Under the pieces are notes generated by a model. It ran no database searches and was not told where the DNA came from. It saw only the letters and a program-made list of their open reading frames with translations. A program made the translations under genes and the position numbers. Below, piece after piece: positions 34,884 to 43,308 of a DNA stretch of 64,000 nucleotides. Location of the stretch: positions 18,876 through 82,875 of the forward strand of contig NZ_WAAU01000013.1 in assembly GCF_008806755.1 (NCBI RefSeq), in the 5' to 3' direction. Position 1 is the first letter of the stretch. Each line of letters begins with the position of its first letter. This DNA is from Tenacibaculum aiptasiae (GTDB lineage: Bacteria > Bacteroidota > Bacteroidia > Flavobacteriales > Flavobacteriaceae).

Positions 34884-35981
34884 ATGATTATGGATAATTT
34901 ATTTCTTCCCTTTTCTTTTAATGGGTTAAAAACTAACAATAGAATAGCCATGGCTCCTATGACTAGAGCTAGGTCTAATGAGAATGATGTTATTACAGAT
35001 TTAGCCCCTTTATATTATTCTCAAAGAGCAAGTGCTGGACTTATTATTACTGAAGGTGTACCAGTTTCTAAAGAAGCTAGAGGATATAGTATGACACCAG
35101 GAATCTATACAGAAGAACAAATAGAAGGATGGAAAAAAGTCACAGAAGCAGTTCATGAAAAAGAGGGGAAAATTTTCGTTCAGTTATGGCATGTAGGTAG
35201 AAGAGCTACTAAAGGCACAACAAAAGGTACTACACCTCTTGCTCCTTCTGCGGTAAAGATTTCCGATAAAGTTTATGGACCTTTACAAGATGGAACACTA
35301 GGCATGGTTGAAACAGATGTGCCCAAAGCTATGACTTTAGAAGATATAGAACGTACTAAACAAAATTTTGTTCAAGCAGCAAAAAATGCCATAAAAGCAG
35401 GTTTTGATGGAGTAGAAATTCATGGTGCTCACGGTTATTTGTTCGACCAATTTATGAGAACTGATGTAAATCAAAGAACGGATGACTACGGAGGTAGTAT
35501 TAAAAACAGAATTCGTTTTACAATTGAAACAGTAGAAAAAGTTATAGAAGCTATAGGGGCAGATAAAGTTGCAATTCGATTATCCCCCTTTGTATCAGAA
35601 GCTCCTGAGCTTGACTCTCAAATGCCCGAAACAGTTATTGCCTTGTTAAAAGAGCTGAATGAACATAGATTAGCATTTGTTCACCTGTCTGAAAATGTAG
35701 CTACATTTAAACCAGTACCAACTTCATTTAGAGAAAGAGTAAAAGAAGTATATCAGAATCCAATAATGGTATGTGGACAATTAACAAAAGAAGTAGCTAG
35801 TGAACTTATAGAAAAGAAATATGCTGATTTGGTAGCTTTTGGTAGACCATTTATTGTAAATCCAGATTTAGTAGAGCGTATGAAGTACAATTATCCATTA
35901 ACTGAAGTTTCTACAGATAATGCTCAAACATTTTATGGTGGAGGCGCTAAGGGTTATACTAATTATTCAAATTACAATTAA
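34884..35981 (+). CDS. Old Yellow Enzyme family alkene reductase
   Basis: 365-residue FMN-dependent ene-reductase (NemA/OYE class) that reduces activated C=C bonds using NAD(P)H. Family marks: NRIAMAPMTRARS (near 20), QLWHVGRRA (near 100), the HGAHGYLFDQFM active-site pair and NQRTDDYGGSIKNR (near 180), and LVAFGRPFIVNPDLVER at the end. A second ATG two codons later (34890) is an equally good start. It is paired with the upstream AraC gene; AraC-OYE pairs are common electrophile-defence cassettes. Confidence 0.93.
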   Translation: MIMDNLFLPFSFNGLKTNNRIAMAPMTRARSNENDVITDLAPLYYSQRASAGLIITEGVPVSKEARGYSMTPGIYTEEQIEGWKKVTEAVHEKEGKIFVQLWHVGRRATKGTTKGTTPLAPSAVKISDKVYGPLQDGTLGMVETDVPKAMTLEDIERTKQNFVQAAKNAIKAGFDGVEIHGAHGYLFDQFMRTDVNQRTDDYGGSIKNRIRFTIETVEKVIEAIGADKVAIRLSPFVSEAPELDSQMPETVIALLKELNEHRLAFVHLSENVATFKPVPTSFRERVKEVYQNPIMVCGQLTKEVASELIEKKYADLVAFGRPFIVNPDLVERMKYNYPLTEVSTDNAQTFYGGGAKGYTNYSNYN

Positions 35982-35998
35982 CAAATTACATCAAGCTA

Positions 35999-36925
35999 AT
36001 GTCAAAATACTTATATATATCACTTTTTATTATAGCTATGATTAATAAATCTTTTTCTCAAGACAATTTAGAATTATCAAAAATAAAACCTTATTCAATT
36101 ACTTTTTCTGTAGAAAATATAGAAAAAATGACAGATTGGTATAGTAATAATTTAGGGTTTAAAAAAGTTAAAGAAAAGGAGTATTCTGAATTTAACACGT
36201 ACTTGATATTTTTAGAATTAAACGGTTACAGAGTGGAGCTGATTAAAGATTATGATGCTGTACCTAAAATTACAAATCCTAAATCACCTCAAAGGCATAC
36301 TGGAGTTTGGGGACAAACACAATTTTGTTTTTATACAGAAGACTTAGAAAAAGTAAAACAAGAATTAATTAATAAAAATGTATCGGTTGATTGGGAATAT
36401 GAAAATAAAGATTTAGGAGTAAAATTTTTCTTTATTAAAGATCCTGAAGGAAACATGATACAGTTTTTACAGGAAATGAATACAACAAAAAATAATGATC
36501 AGACCAAAAAAACAATGAATACAACAAAAAGTACAATAGGAAAACAGTTTTTAAACGAATATGCAACAGGGTTAATAAATGCTGATGCTCAAAAAATGGC
36601 AAGTTTATTTCATAGCGGACTTTCGTATATTGTTAACGATGAAGTCAGAGAAGGGGCTGCAGATTTATGCAAAGAAGAAACATGGAATTTTATTTTTAGT
36701 AAAGTCAAGTTTTTAAAAGCTGAAGCTGGCCATGTAATCGAAGTTCATCCAGGACATATTTTTTATCATGAATATCTTCAGGTTAAAAATAAAAAGACAG
36801 GAGAGATTAAAGAAGGGCATTTTGGTGATGAATCTATAATAAACAAAAATGGAAAGATGTTATTGGTGAATAGAATAGCAGATAATGCTTATTTTAAATG
36901 GTTTGGAGAGACACTATCTAACTAA
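35999..36925 (+). CDS. Exported VOC (glyoxalase-fold) and SnoaL-like fusion protein
   Basis: 308 residues. Signal peptide (1-20), VOC/glyoxalase-fold domain (about 30-160: PYSITFSVENIEKMTDWYSNNLGFKK ... FFFIKDPEGNMIQFLQE), a linker with the duplicated word MNTTK, then an NTF2/SnoaL-like domain (about 178-308: FLNEYATGLINADAQKMASLFHSG ... HIFYHEYLQVKN). Two small-ligand-binding folds that are normally separate proteins are joined. Follows the ene-reductase by 17 bp, so it may act on the same chemistry, but this is inference. Confidence 0.8.
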   Translation: MSKYLYISLFIIAMINKSFSQDNLELSKIKPYSITFSVENIEKMTDWYSNNLGFKKVKEKEYSEFNTYLIFLELNGYRVELIKDYDAVPKITNPKSPQRHTGVWGQTQFCFYTEDLEKVKQELINKNVSVDWEYENKDLGVKFFFIKDPEGNMIQFLQEMNTTKNNDQTKKTMNTTKSTIGKQFLNEYATGLINADAQKMASLFHSGLSYIVNDEVREGAADLCKEETWNFIFSKVKFLKAEAGHVIEVHPGHIFYHEYLQVKNKKTGEIKEGHFGDESIINKNGKMLLVNRIADNAYFKWFGETLSN

Positions 36926-36927
36926 AA

Positions 36928-37210
36928 AACGAAAATTCACCTTTAGATAAAGGAAACTTAGAGCTTTTCTATGAAAATGCAGATAGTGTAGATGATTTAG
37001 AACAAGCTATTAATGATATAGACACTGTCTTTTGTAACACCGATTTTTGGACTAATATGAATAATCCAGAAAATTAAAGAATACTCTGGAAATGAAATTG
37101 CTCAAAAATTTGAAAAGCTACACTCTGAGTTGTTGAGTTTTGATACTTGGTTACAGAAAGCACAATGGAAAGATGAACAAAGAATCCTTCGGAAAAAATT
37201 AGCCGAATAA
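36928..37210 (+). pseudogene. Frameshifted gene remnant
   Basis: 36928-37077 is open but has no start codon (KGNLELFYENADSVDDLEQ...NDIDTVFCNTDFW). After a stop at 37075-37077 the +1 frame carries on to 37210 (IKEYSGNEIAQKFEKLHSEL...RILRKKLAE). The two parts read as one acidic-to-basic coiled protein broken by a frameshift and headless. Family not recognised; possibly an element-borne gene. A terminator hairpin follows at 37225-37252. Confidence 0.55.
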
Positions 37211-37224
37211 AAACACAATAATAG

Positions 37225-37252
37225 AATCCACTTTTTAAGTGGATTTTTTTTA
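37225..37252 (+). terminator. Terminator in the island
   Basis: AATCCACTT / AAGTGGATT with short AT loop, then eight T. It lies after the frameshifted remnant and may once have ended that transcript. Confidence 0.75.
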
Positions 37253-37260
37253 CTAAAGCC

Positions 37261-37664
37261 CCAAAATGAAAAAGAAAATAGACACTTTACTAAAAAGGTT
37301 TGTCTCTAAAATTAATAATATCGATCAAATAACCTAACCAGTTTCTCTAATGTAGAAAAAGGCATTAAAATCTCTAGAAAGGACATTCAAGAGTTAAAGT
37401 TAAAAAATTTAATAATCATGTTTTTGAATACAGAGTAGAGAATAAAAAATTGGTAATGTATCAGAATGGCAAAAAAAGGTGTTTTAAAAGCTGAAACTGA
37501 AAATACTTTTTTTGAGAACCTGAAGAAGAAGATTATTTTGAATTTAGAAAAATAAATGATGGTTATAAACTAATTTTCCACTATAGGAAAATAGAGATAT
37601 AAGGGGAAAAGAAGAAGAGTAATTATACAATGATTAGAAATTAATATTATAAAATAATTAGAAG
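37261..37664 (+). pseudogene. Heavily degraded coding debris at the island end
   Basis: Short open pieces in changing frames: MKKKIDTLLKRFVSKINNID from 37266 to 37337, then VEKGIKISRKDIQEL-like and FEYRVENKKLVMYQNG-like stretches, then DGYKLIFHYRK. None is intact. Nothing else is seen between here and the right boundary repeat. Confidence 0.45.
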
Positions 37665-37707
37665 AGCCTTACTGGAAACAGTAAGGCTTTTTTGTTTTCT
37701 AGAGTTT
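37665..37707 (+). repeat. Right boundary repeat of the decayed island
   Basis: Same 43-bp sequence as 33328-33370 (41 of 43 equal, the two changes paired in the hairpin stem: ACTGGAAACAGT here). Distance between copies is 4337 bp. It supports integration-type duplication of the tRNA-Arg downstream terminator. Confidence 0.7.
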
Positions 37708-37906
37708 CAAAAGTTTAATAAAAATAGAGTATTTACCATAGAAATACTTTTAATGGTAAAAGAATGAAAATCTGTTTAAAACTCTACAACAAGAATAGTT
37801 AAATATTCTCCTTTTTTAACACGACATTTTTTATGTTAAAATTTAATGTTTAATTACTGGAAAGAATATTTTTGTTTGCACCTTAACCAACCTCTAATAA
37901 ATTATT

Positions 37907-38521
37907 ATGAAAAAAAGTAAAAAGTACAAAAAACGCTTTGATGCCAATTTAATTATAGCATTTGGAGTATTGTTAGCTAGTATTGGTGCGCTTATGATTT
38001 CTACAAGACAAGCTTCTATTATGAATGAGCAAACCAAGATTTTTTTAGAGCAATCTAAATCTAGTGCCTGGCCAAGTTTGAGTATTGGTATGAGTCGTAG
38101 TTTTGATAATGATACTTTAAATAAATACTCACTTATAATTTCTAATAGAGGTATTGGTCCTGCCATTGTAACAGAAACTAAAATTACTTTTGATGGAAAG
38201 CCTATATCAAATTGGGAAGAGTTTTATAAAGTAGCTAAAATTCCAGATACTATTGTAAAACGACACGGAAACGATATTCTTTTAAATAGAGTTATTAAAC
38301 CAGGTGAAGATTTTTTATTAATAGATTGGTCTTTAAATCCGTTATTGATGAATTATATTTATAAATATTCCGACAAAATTTCTATACGTATCTGTTATAA
38401 GTCTGTATTCGGAGATTATTGGGAAGTAGTTAGAAAAGGATTTAAAAATAATTTAGAAAAAAGCATAACTACAGAAGTTTCTAATTATAAAGCTTCTGAA
38501 GATATTCTGTTTTTAGAATAA
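37907..38521 (+). CDS. Membrane-anchored protein of unknown function
   Basis: 204 residues with a basic N-terminus (MKKSKKYKKRFDAN), one transmembrane helix (about 15-32, LIIAFGVLLASIGALMI) and a beta-rich C-terminal domain with LIISNRGIGPAIVTETKITFDG, a phrase common in single-pass proteins of Bacteroidota. No catalytic motif. It stands just outside the right boundary repeat and 36 bp before the S41 peptidase gene on the same strand. Confidence 0.7.
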   Translation: MKKSKKYKKRFDANLIIAFGVLLASIGALMISTRQASIMNEQTKIFLEQSKSSAWPSLSIGMSRSFDNDTLNKYSLIISNRGIGPAIVTETKITFDGKPISNWEEFYKVAKIPDTIVKRHGNDILLNRVIKPGEDFLLIDWSLNPLLMNYIYKYSDKISIRICYKSVFGDYWEVVRKGFKNNLEKSITTEVSNYKASEDILFLE

Positions 38522-38557
38522 GATATAAACACAACATTACATACAATTTAAAACAAC

Positions 38558-40009
38558 ATGATGAAACAGTACTTCTTTTTTATACTATTTATAACAACTT
38601 TCAATGTATTTTCTCAAAAGTGTGATTGTACAGCTAATTTTAAGTGGGTGCAAAAGACTATAGAAGAAAATGATGCAGGTTTTGCTTTTGCAATCAATAA
38701 TAAAGGAAAAGAGGCTTATAATAACCATACCGTTATTTATAAAAAGAAAGTTGCAACAATAAAAACATTAGATGCTTGTACACAAGCAATTTCTGAATGG
38801 TTAACTTTTTTACGGTCTGGACATCTAGGTATTCGTAGTATACAAACTCCAACCAATAGCTCAAAAAAGAAACAAAGTAATGCAGAAATTAAAGCAAGTT
38901 TTAAAGATTGGGAAAAACGAACTATCGATTTAGAAGCATTTAAAAAATACCTTTCAACGAAAAAAAATCACGATTTTGAAGGTATTTGGGTTTCTTCTCC
39001 TTATACAATTGGAATTAAAAAAGAAGGAGATAATTATGTTGGATTTATTATTGAAGCAGATGGAGTTTATTGGAATAAAGGACAAGTTAAGTTAAAAATA
39101 GACGCCCAAGGAGCCGCTAAATTCTATTTACGTGATCATTCTAAAGTTGACTTTAAAAAAGCTACTTTATTTGATTCCAACTTTATAGAAATGGGATATA
39201 TTAACTTAGAACGTAGCTATCCAATACTTAAGAAAAATAAAAAAATGTCTAATTATATTAAGGCAATTTCGGCAAATGCCCCTTATTTTGAACGTATAAA
39301 TAACACAACTGTGCTTTTACGAATTCCAAGTTTTAGAGGTTCTGAAAAGAAAAAAATAGATGCTGTAATTAAAGATAATAAAGCTACAATATTAAGTACT
39401 GAAAATTTAATTATAGATATTAGAAACAATGGAGGTGGAAGTGATTCTAGTTTTGATGAATTATTACCTATTTTATATACAAATCCGATTCGTACAGTAG
39501 GAGTTCAATACTTGTCTACGCCTCTTAATAATCAGAGAATGTTAGATTTTATTAATAATGAAGATTATGGGTTTGACGAAAAAGGTAAAAAATGGGCAAA
39601 AGAATCATACGATACGCTTTCGAAGCATATTGGTGAATTCGTTATGCTAAAAAAAGATCCTGTATCTGTTACTTCTCTTGATACTATCCATGAGTACCCT
39701 AAAAATATTGGTATTGTAATAAATAAAGGGAATGGAAGTACTGCTGAACAGTTTTTATTAGCAGCAAAACAAAGTAAGAAAGTAAAATTATTTGGAGCAA
39801 CTACCGTTGGAGTTTTAGATATTTCAAACATGTATTTTGTAAACTCTCCTTGTAATAATCTTAAATTAGGATATAGTTTAACGAAAAGTTTACGTATTCC
39901 TGAAATGACAATTGATAACAAAGGTATTCAACCAGACTATTATATAAGTAAAGATATTCCTAAACAAGATTGGATTGAATTTGTTACTGAAATTTTGAAT
40001 TATAAATAA
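38558..40009 (+). CDS. Exported S41 family (C-terminal processing type) peptidase
   Basis: 483 residues with signal peptide (MMKQYFFFILFITTFNVFSQ) and an S41 tail-specific protease domain. The core is NLIIDIRNNGGGSDSSFDELLPILY (near 290) and the catalytic Ser in NKGNGSTAEQFLLAAKQSKKVKLFGATTVG (near 388), with the lysine of the dyad in the same segment. The usual PDZ domain is not evident; the N-terminal half is instead a helical and beta domain (about 25-240). Translation could start at either of two adjacent ATG codons. Confidence 0.87.
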   Translation: MMKQYFFFILFITTFNVFSQKCDCTANFKWVQKTIEENDAGFAFAINNKGKEAYNNHTVIYKKKVATIKTLDACTQAISEWLTFLRSGHLGIRSIQTPTNSSKKKQSNAEIKASFKDWEKRTIDLEAFKKYLSTKKNHDFEGIWVSSPYTIGIKKEGDNYVGFIIEADGVYWNKGQVKLKIDAQGAAKFYLRDHSKVDFKKATLFDSNFIEMGYINLERSYPILKKNKKMSNYIKAISANAPYFERINNTTVLLRIPSFRGSEKKKIDAVIKDNKATILSTENLIIDIRNNGGGSDSSFDELLPILYTNPIRTVGVQYLSTPLNNQRMLDFINNEDYGFDEKGKKWAKESYDTLSKHIGEFVMLKKDPVSVTSLDTIHEYPKNIGIVINKGNGSTAEQFLLAAKQSKKVKLFGATTVGVLDISNMYFVNSPCNNLKLGYSLTKSLRIPEMTIDNKGIQPDYYISKDIPKQDWIEFVTEILNYK

Positions 40010-40045
40010 GTAGATTTTTCATTAGACTTAATTGATTACAGAAAA

Positions 40046-40074
40046 AGCCTTACTATTTTTAGTAAGGCTTATTA
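40046..40074 (+). terminator. Terminator of the S41 peptidase gene
   Basis: AGCCTTACT (40046-40054) pairs with AGTAAGGCT (40061-40069). The stem is identical to those of the two island boundary repeats, but the flank differs (TATTAATT in place of TTTTTTGTTTTC). Confidence 0.7.
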
Positions 40075-40108
40075 ATTTTAAAGGGATTTTTATAAAGAAT
40101 TTAAAAAA

Positions 40109-41407
40109 TTAATTCAATTTTTTGAACATTAACTCATAACGTATAAAAAAGAAGAGAAACAATATTTCAAAGATGAGTCCTAAGTTTAAAGCTATAGCCA
40201 AGGATATTAAGCCTGAAAAATTCATTTTAATTAAACCATAAGCAACGATTACTAACAATATATGAGAAGGAATAGCAGCTATTCCAATAGCTCTTGTTTT
40301 TTGCCTAATAATTAATTCTCCTTGTAATATGTTTTGAAATGTCGTTAGGGCAGGAAAAAGTAGAAAATAACTCAAGCAGTTTAAAATTAAATCATTATAA
40401 TTAACAAGTTTGCCCATTGAAATATATATAATACTGTTTCCCAATGGAGTTATGATTAAGAATAAAAATAAAATTGTAAAAGCGATACCAACCGTAATGC
40501 AAAAGTTCCTAATTGCTTCAAAAGAAAAATCTTCTTTATTAGAAATATATACTTGCTGAACCATTCTTGTTCCATTAGAAACAATTAATACAATCCCCCA
40601 TATGATTGGCCAAAGTATAAGCGAAATTTTAGAGTCAATAGCAAAACTAAGAAGAAAGACTAAAAGAGTTCTAGTTCCCCAAATTATTACCATAGAATAA
40701 CCTAACGGGAAATAATAGCTAAATAGTTCTTTGTAAGTTTTTGGTAAAGATTCAACTTTTTGACTCTCTATATTATTAAAATCAAATAGTTTAAGACTAA
40801 AGTAGGTAACATAAACAGCCTCTACAAATAGACCTCCAAGTAAAGAACTTATAGCACAAGTTAAACCAGACCAATCTAATTGTAAACCTAAAATGGGAAT
40901 TCCAATCACAAAAAATAATCTTACTAAAGAAGCTTGTGCTACAACATTATTTTTTTTTTGCTGAATAAGTATACCCTGAAAATATCTTCTCCAACCGATG
41001 ATAAATGGAAATAAAAATATAAAATAAATAATTCTTCTAGTTGTTTCTGATACTTCAATGCTTAAACTAAAAATTTTCTTCCCCAAAAATTCAAAAACAC
41101 TAGGTATAGAAAAACACAAAAATAGACCAGCTAACAAAAGAGAAAAAACAAGAGTAAACCGTAAGAATTTCTTAGAACTTTCTTTGTTTTGAGCTAAAGC
41201 ATTTGAAGCATGAAGAACCATAATTATTGGAGCTTCAAAGAAGTTTGCTAAACTTTTAGCGATTCCAAAAGAAGCCAAGTTTAATTCACCATTAGGCAAA
41301 GAGGCAATGGCATAATTCCTTACAGGTTCACCTAAAGCCATTGCCATATCTGTTAAACTTAATGGAATAAACTGCTTCCAGAGTTTGATTATTTGATTAA
41401 ATCTCAT
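40109..41407 (-). CDS. MATE/MOP superfamily membrane exporter
   Basis: 432 residues from the ATG at 41407 (the frame reaches 41443 only through a TTG that would overlap the preceding gene by 23 bp). About twelve transmembrane helices; LSLTDMAMALGEPVRNYAIASLP at the start and GWRRYFQGILIQQKK in the first half fit multidrug/oligosaccharidyl-lipid/polysaccharide flippases. It follows an SbnA-like PLP enzyme gene by 13 bp, so the two form a biosynthesis-export pair. Substrate unknown. Confidence 0.8.
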   Translation of the reverse strand: MRFNQIIKLWKQFIPLSLTDMAMALGEPVRNYAIASLPNGELNLASFGIAKSLANFFEAPIIMVLHASNALAQNKESSKKFLRFTLVFSLLLAGLFLCFSIPSVFEFLGKKIFSLSIEVSETTRRIIYFIFLFPFIIGWRRYFQGILIQQKKNNVVAQASLVRLFFVIGIPILGLQLDWSGLTCAISSLLGGLFVEAVYVTYFSLKLFDFNNIESQKVESLPKTYKELFSYYFPLGYSMVIIWGTRTLLVFLLSFAIDSKISLILWPIIWGIVLIVSNGTRMVQQVYISNKEDFSFEAIRNFCITVGIAFTILFLFLIITPLGNSIIYISMGKLVNYNDLILNCLSYFLLFPALTTFQNILQGELIIRQKTRAIGIAAIPSHILLVIVAYGLIKMNFSGLISLAIALNLGLIFEILFLFFFIRYELMFKKLN

Positions 41408-41420
41408 GTAATTTTTAGAT

Positions 41421-42425
41421 TTAAGATCTTTTATGTTCAACAACAGTGTCTATTTTATGAAAGCATTGATCTTCATTAAAAATTTGCAAGTCATTTTCTT
41501 TTAACCATTGTTCGTCATAAAAAGTATCTAAATACCTAAAACCAGAATCAGCGCTAATCATACAAACATTCTTTATGTTTTTTTCTGTCTTTAAGGCTTT
41601 TAAAGTAGCAGCAATAACAGTTCCAGAAGAAGCGCCCAATAAAAGACCTTCCTTTTTTGCTAGATAATAACAAAAAGAAAAACTCAATTCATCATCAACA
41701 CAAAAAGCTCTATCAACTAAATCCCAATTAAAAGCAGGGGGAGTAAAAGATAAACCTAAACCTGTCATTTTATAGGGGTGTCTATCTTTTGTAAAAATTC
41801 GAGAACCTTTAACATCAACACCCCAAATTTTTGTTTTAGGATAATTTTCTCTAAAATATCTAGAAATTCCAGCTAATTGACCAGCAGTAGATACACCTAC
41901 AACAATTACATCAGGAGCACCTTTATATTCTTTCTCAATCTCTGATGCAGTTAAACGATAATGTACCTCAGAGGTCATGGGGTTTAAATGCTGACAAGCA
42001 TACCAACTACCTGGTATTTTTTCTTGAATTTTTTGAGCATAGGCCATTCTTGCTTTTTGCATAGAGCCCGCTTCATCACAATGTTCTTCTCCAATTTCTA
42101 AAACATCAGCACCATAGGTTTCTAGTATTTTTTTCATGCTACGAGAAGTTTTTTTATCGATAACTATTTTTACAGGATGCCCAAGTTGCCTTCCTATCAC
42201 AGTAAGTGCTATTCCAAAGTTTCCAGAACTAGATTCTATAATTGTGCCTCCTTCAGCTAACAAACCTTCCTCTTTGGCCTTAAGAATAAAATACAAAGCG
42301 TTTTTATCTTTAATACTTCCAGTAATACTATATTGTTCTAGTTTAAAATCTAAATTTATATTCTCAAACTTTTTTAACCTTACAAAAGTAGAGTTCTCAA
42401 CTAAGTCTAAAATTGAATTTTTCAT
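41421..42425 (-). CDS. PLP-dependent cysteine-synthase-family enzyme, SbnA-like
   Basis: 334-residue fold-type II PLP enzyme. PLP lysine is Lys39 in SITGSIKDKNALY, the substrate loop is ESSSGNFG (near 64), and SADSGFRYLDTFYDEQW near 300 replaces the tail of true CysK. In S. aureus SbnA condenses O-phosphoserine with glutamate toward 2,3-diaminopropionate, together with SbnB; no SbnB is adjacent. The nearest partner is a MATE-family exporter. Likely product: a non-protein amino acid or its conjugate. True cysteine synthase activity is less likely because of the altered GVSTAGQLAG glycine loop. Confidence 0.8.
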   Translation of the reverse strand: MKNSILDLVENSTFVRLKKFENINLDFKLEQYSITGSIKDKNALYFILKAKEEGLLAEGGTIIESSSGNFGIALTVIGRQLGHPVKIVIDKKTSRSMKKILETYGADVLEIGEEHCDEAGSMQKARMAYAQKIQEKIPGSWYACQHLNPMTSEVHYRLTASEIEKEYKGAPDVIVVGVSTAGQLAGISRYFRENYPKTKIWGVDVKGSRIFTKDRHPYKMTGLGLSFTPPAFNWDLVDRAFCVDDELSFSFCYYLAKKEGLLLGASSGTVIAATLKALKTEKNIKNVCMISADSGFRYLDTFYDEQWLKENDLQIFNEDQCFHKIDTVVEHKRS

Positions 42426-42546
42426 ATTATATTCTTCATAAAAAAATTAATCTGACTCAAAAATATCAACACAGTTTTCTATCAAAAAAGTAATTCAATT
42501 AAGCTACAAAACATTAAATAAAATGAAGGGAAAACAATTAATAGTT

Positions 42547-42582
42547 AAAAAAAATGATTCATTGAAAATGAATCATTTTTAT
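42547..42582 (-). terminator. Terminator of the LytTR two-component operon
   Basis: AAAATGATTCAT / ATGAATCATTTT, 12-bp stem with a short loop and A/T tracts, about 35 bp beyond the response-regulator stop. Confidence 0.8.
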
Positions 42583-42616
42583 TTAAATAGAATAAGATTA
42601 ATAGAGAATTTGTAAT

Positions 42617-43306
42617 CTACCATTTATCTATAAAATCAACTTTATAGCTTTCACCTAAAGGCAATCTATTATCATCAAGAACTATAGAATTACCTTCAAT
42701 AAATTTTATATAAATAGAATTTACAATATAAGAACGATGAATTCTATAAAAATGAGAGTTAGGAAGTATATTTTCTACAGATTTCATAGTACCATAAACC
42801 ATTAATTTACCAACAGACTTGGTATGATACATTACATACTCATGATGTGATTGAATATATATAATATCTTCAAAATTTACTTTATAAATCTTTTTACTGG
42901 ATTTTAATTGAATACTGCCAGTTAATTCTTTGTTACTGTTTATATTCGATTTAAGAAACGTTTGTTTTACTTTATTAATGGCTCTTAAAAATCGATAAAA
43001 CTCAATAGGTTTCAATAAATAATCAGATGCATCTAACTCGAAACCATCTAAAGCATATTCTCTATAAGCAGTTGTAAAAATAACTTTAGGTTGTTTTTTT
43101 AGAGATTTTAAAAAATCAATTCCAGAAATATCAGGCATATTAATATCTAATAAAAGAATATCAATATCTTCATTTTCTATAATAGAAATACATTTTAAAG
43201 GAGACTTGAAAGAACCAACAACTTCTAAATCATCAATTTTAGCACAATATTTTTCTAATAAATCACGAGCAGGCTCTTCATCATCTATAATAATACATTT
43301 ATACAT
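42617..43306 (-). CDS. LytTR family response regulator
   Basis: 229 residues: receiver domain (1-120) with acidic pocket IIIDDEEPARD, phosphoacceptor Asp54 in LLLDINMPD and Lys in YLLKPIEF, then a LytTR DNA-binding domain (about 130-229: IIYIQSHHEYVMYHT, FYRIHRSYIVN, LPLGESYK). LytTR proteins bind pairs of 9-bp direct repeats about 21-22 bp apart. It overlaps nothing and begins 2 bp after its histidine kinase gene. Confidence 0.95.
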   Translation of the reverse strand: MYKCIIIDDEEPARDLLEKYCAKIDDLEVVGSFKSPLKCISIIENEDIDILLLDINMPDISGIDFLKSLKKQPKVIFTTAYREYALDGFELDASDYLLKPIEFYRFLRAINKVKQTFLKSNINSNKELTGSIQLKSSKKIYKVNFEDIIYIQSHHEYVMYHTKSVGKLMVYGTMKSVENILPNSHFYRIHRSYIVNSIYIKFIEGNSIVLDDNRLPLGESYKVDFIDKW

Positions 43307-43308
43307 CT

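Noticed and set aside
39565..39921. 118-residue minus-strand frame inside the S41 peptidase gene
   Set aside because: Antisense shadow; the peptidase active-site region is encoded on the plus strand here.
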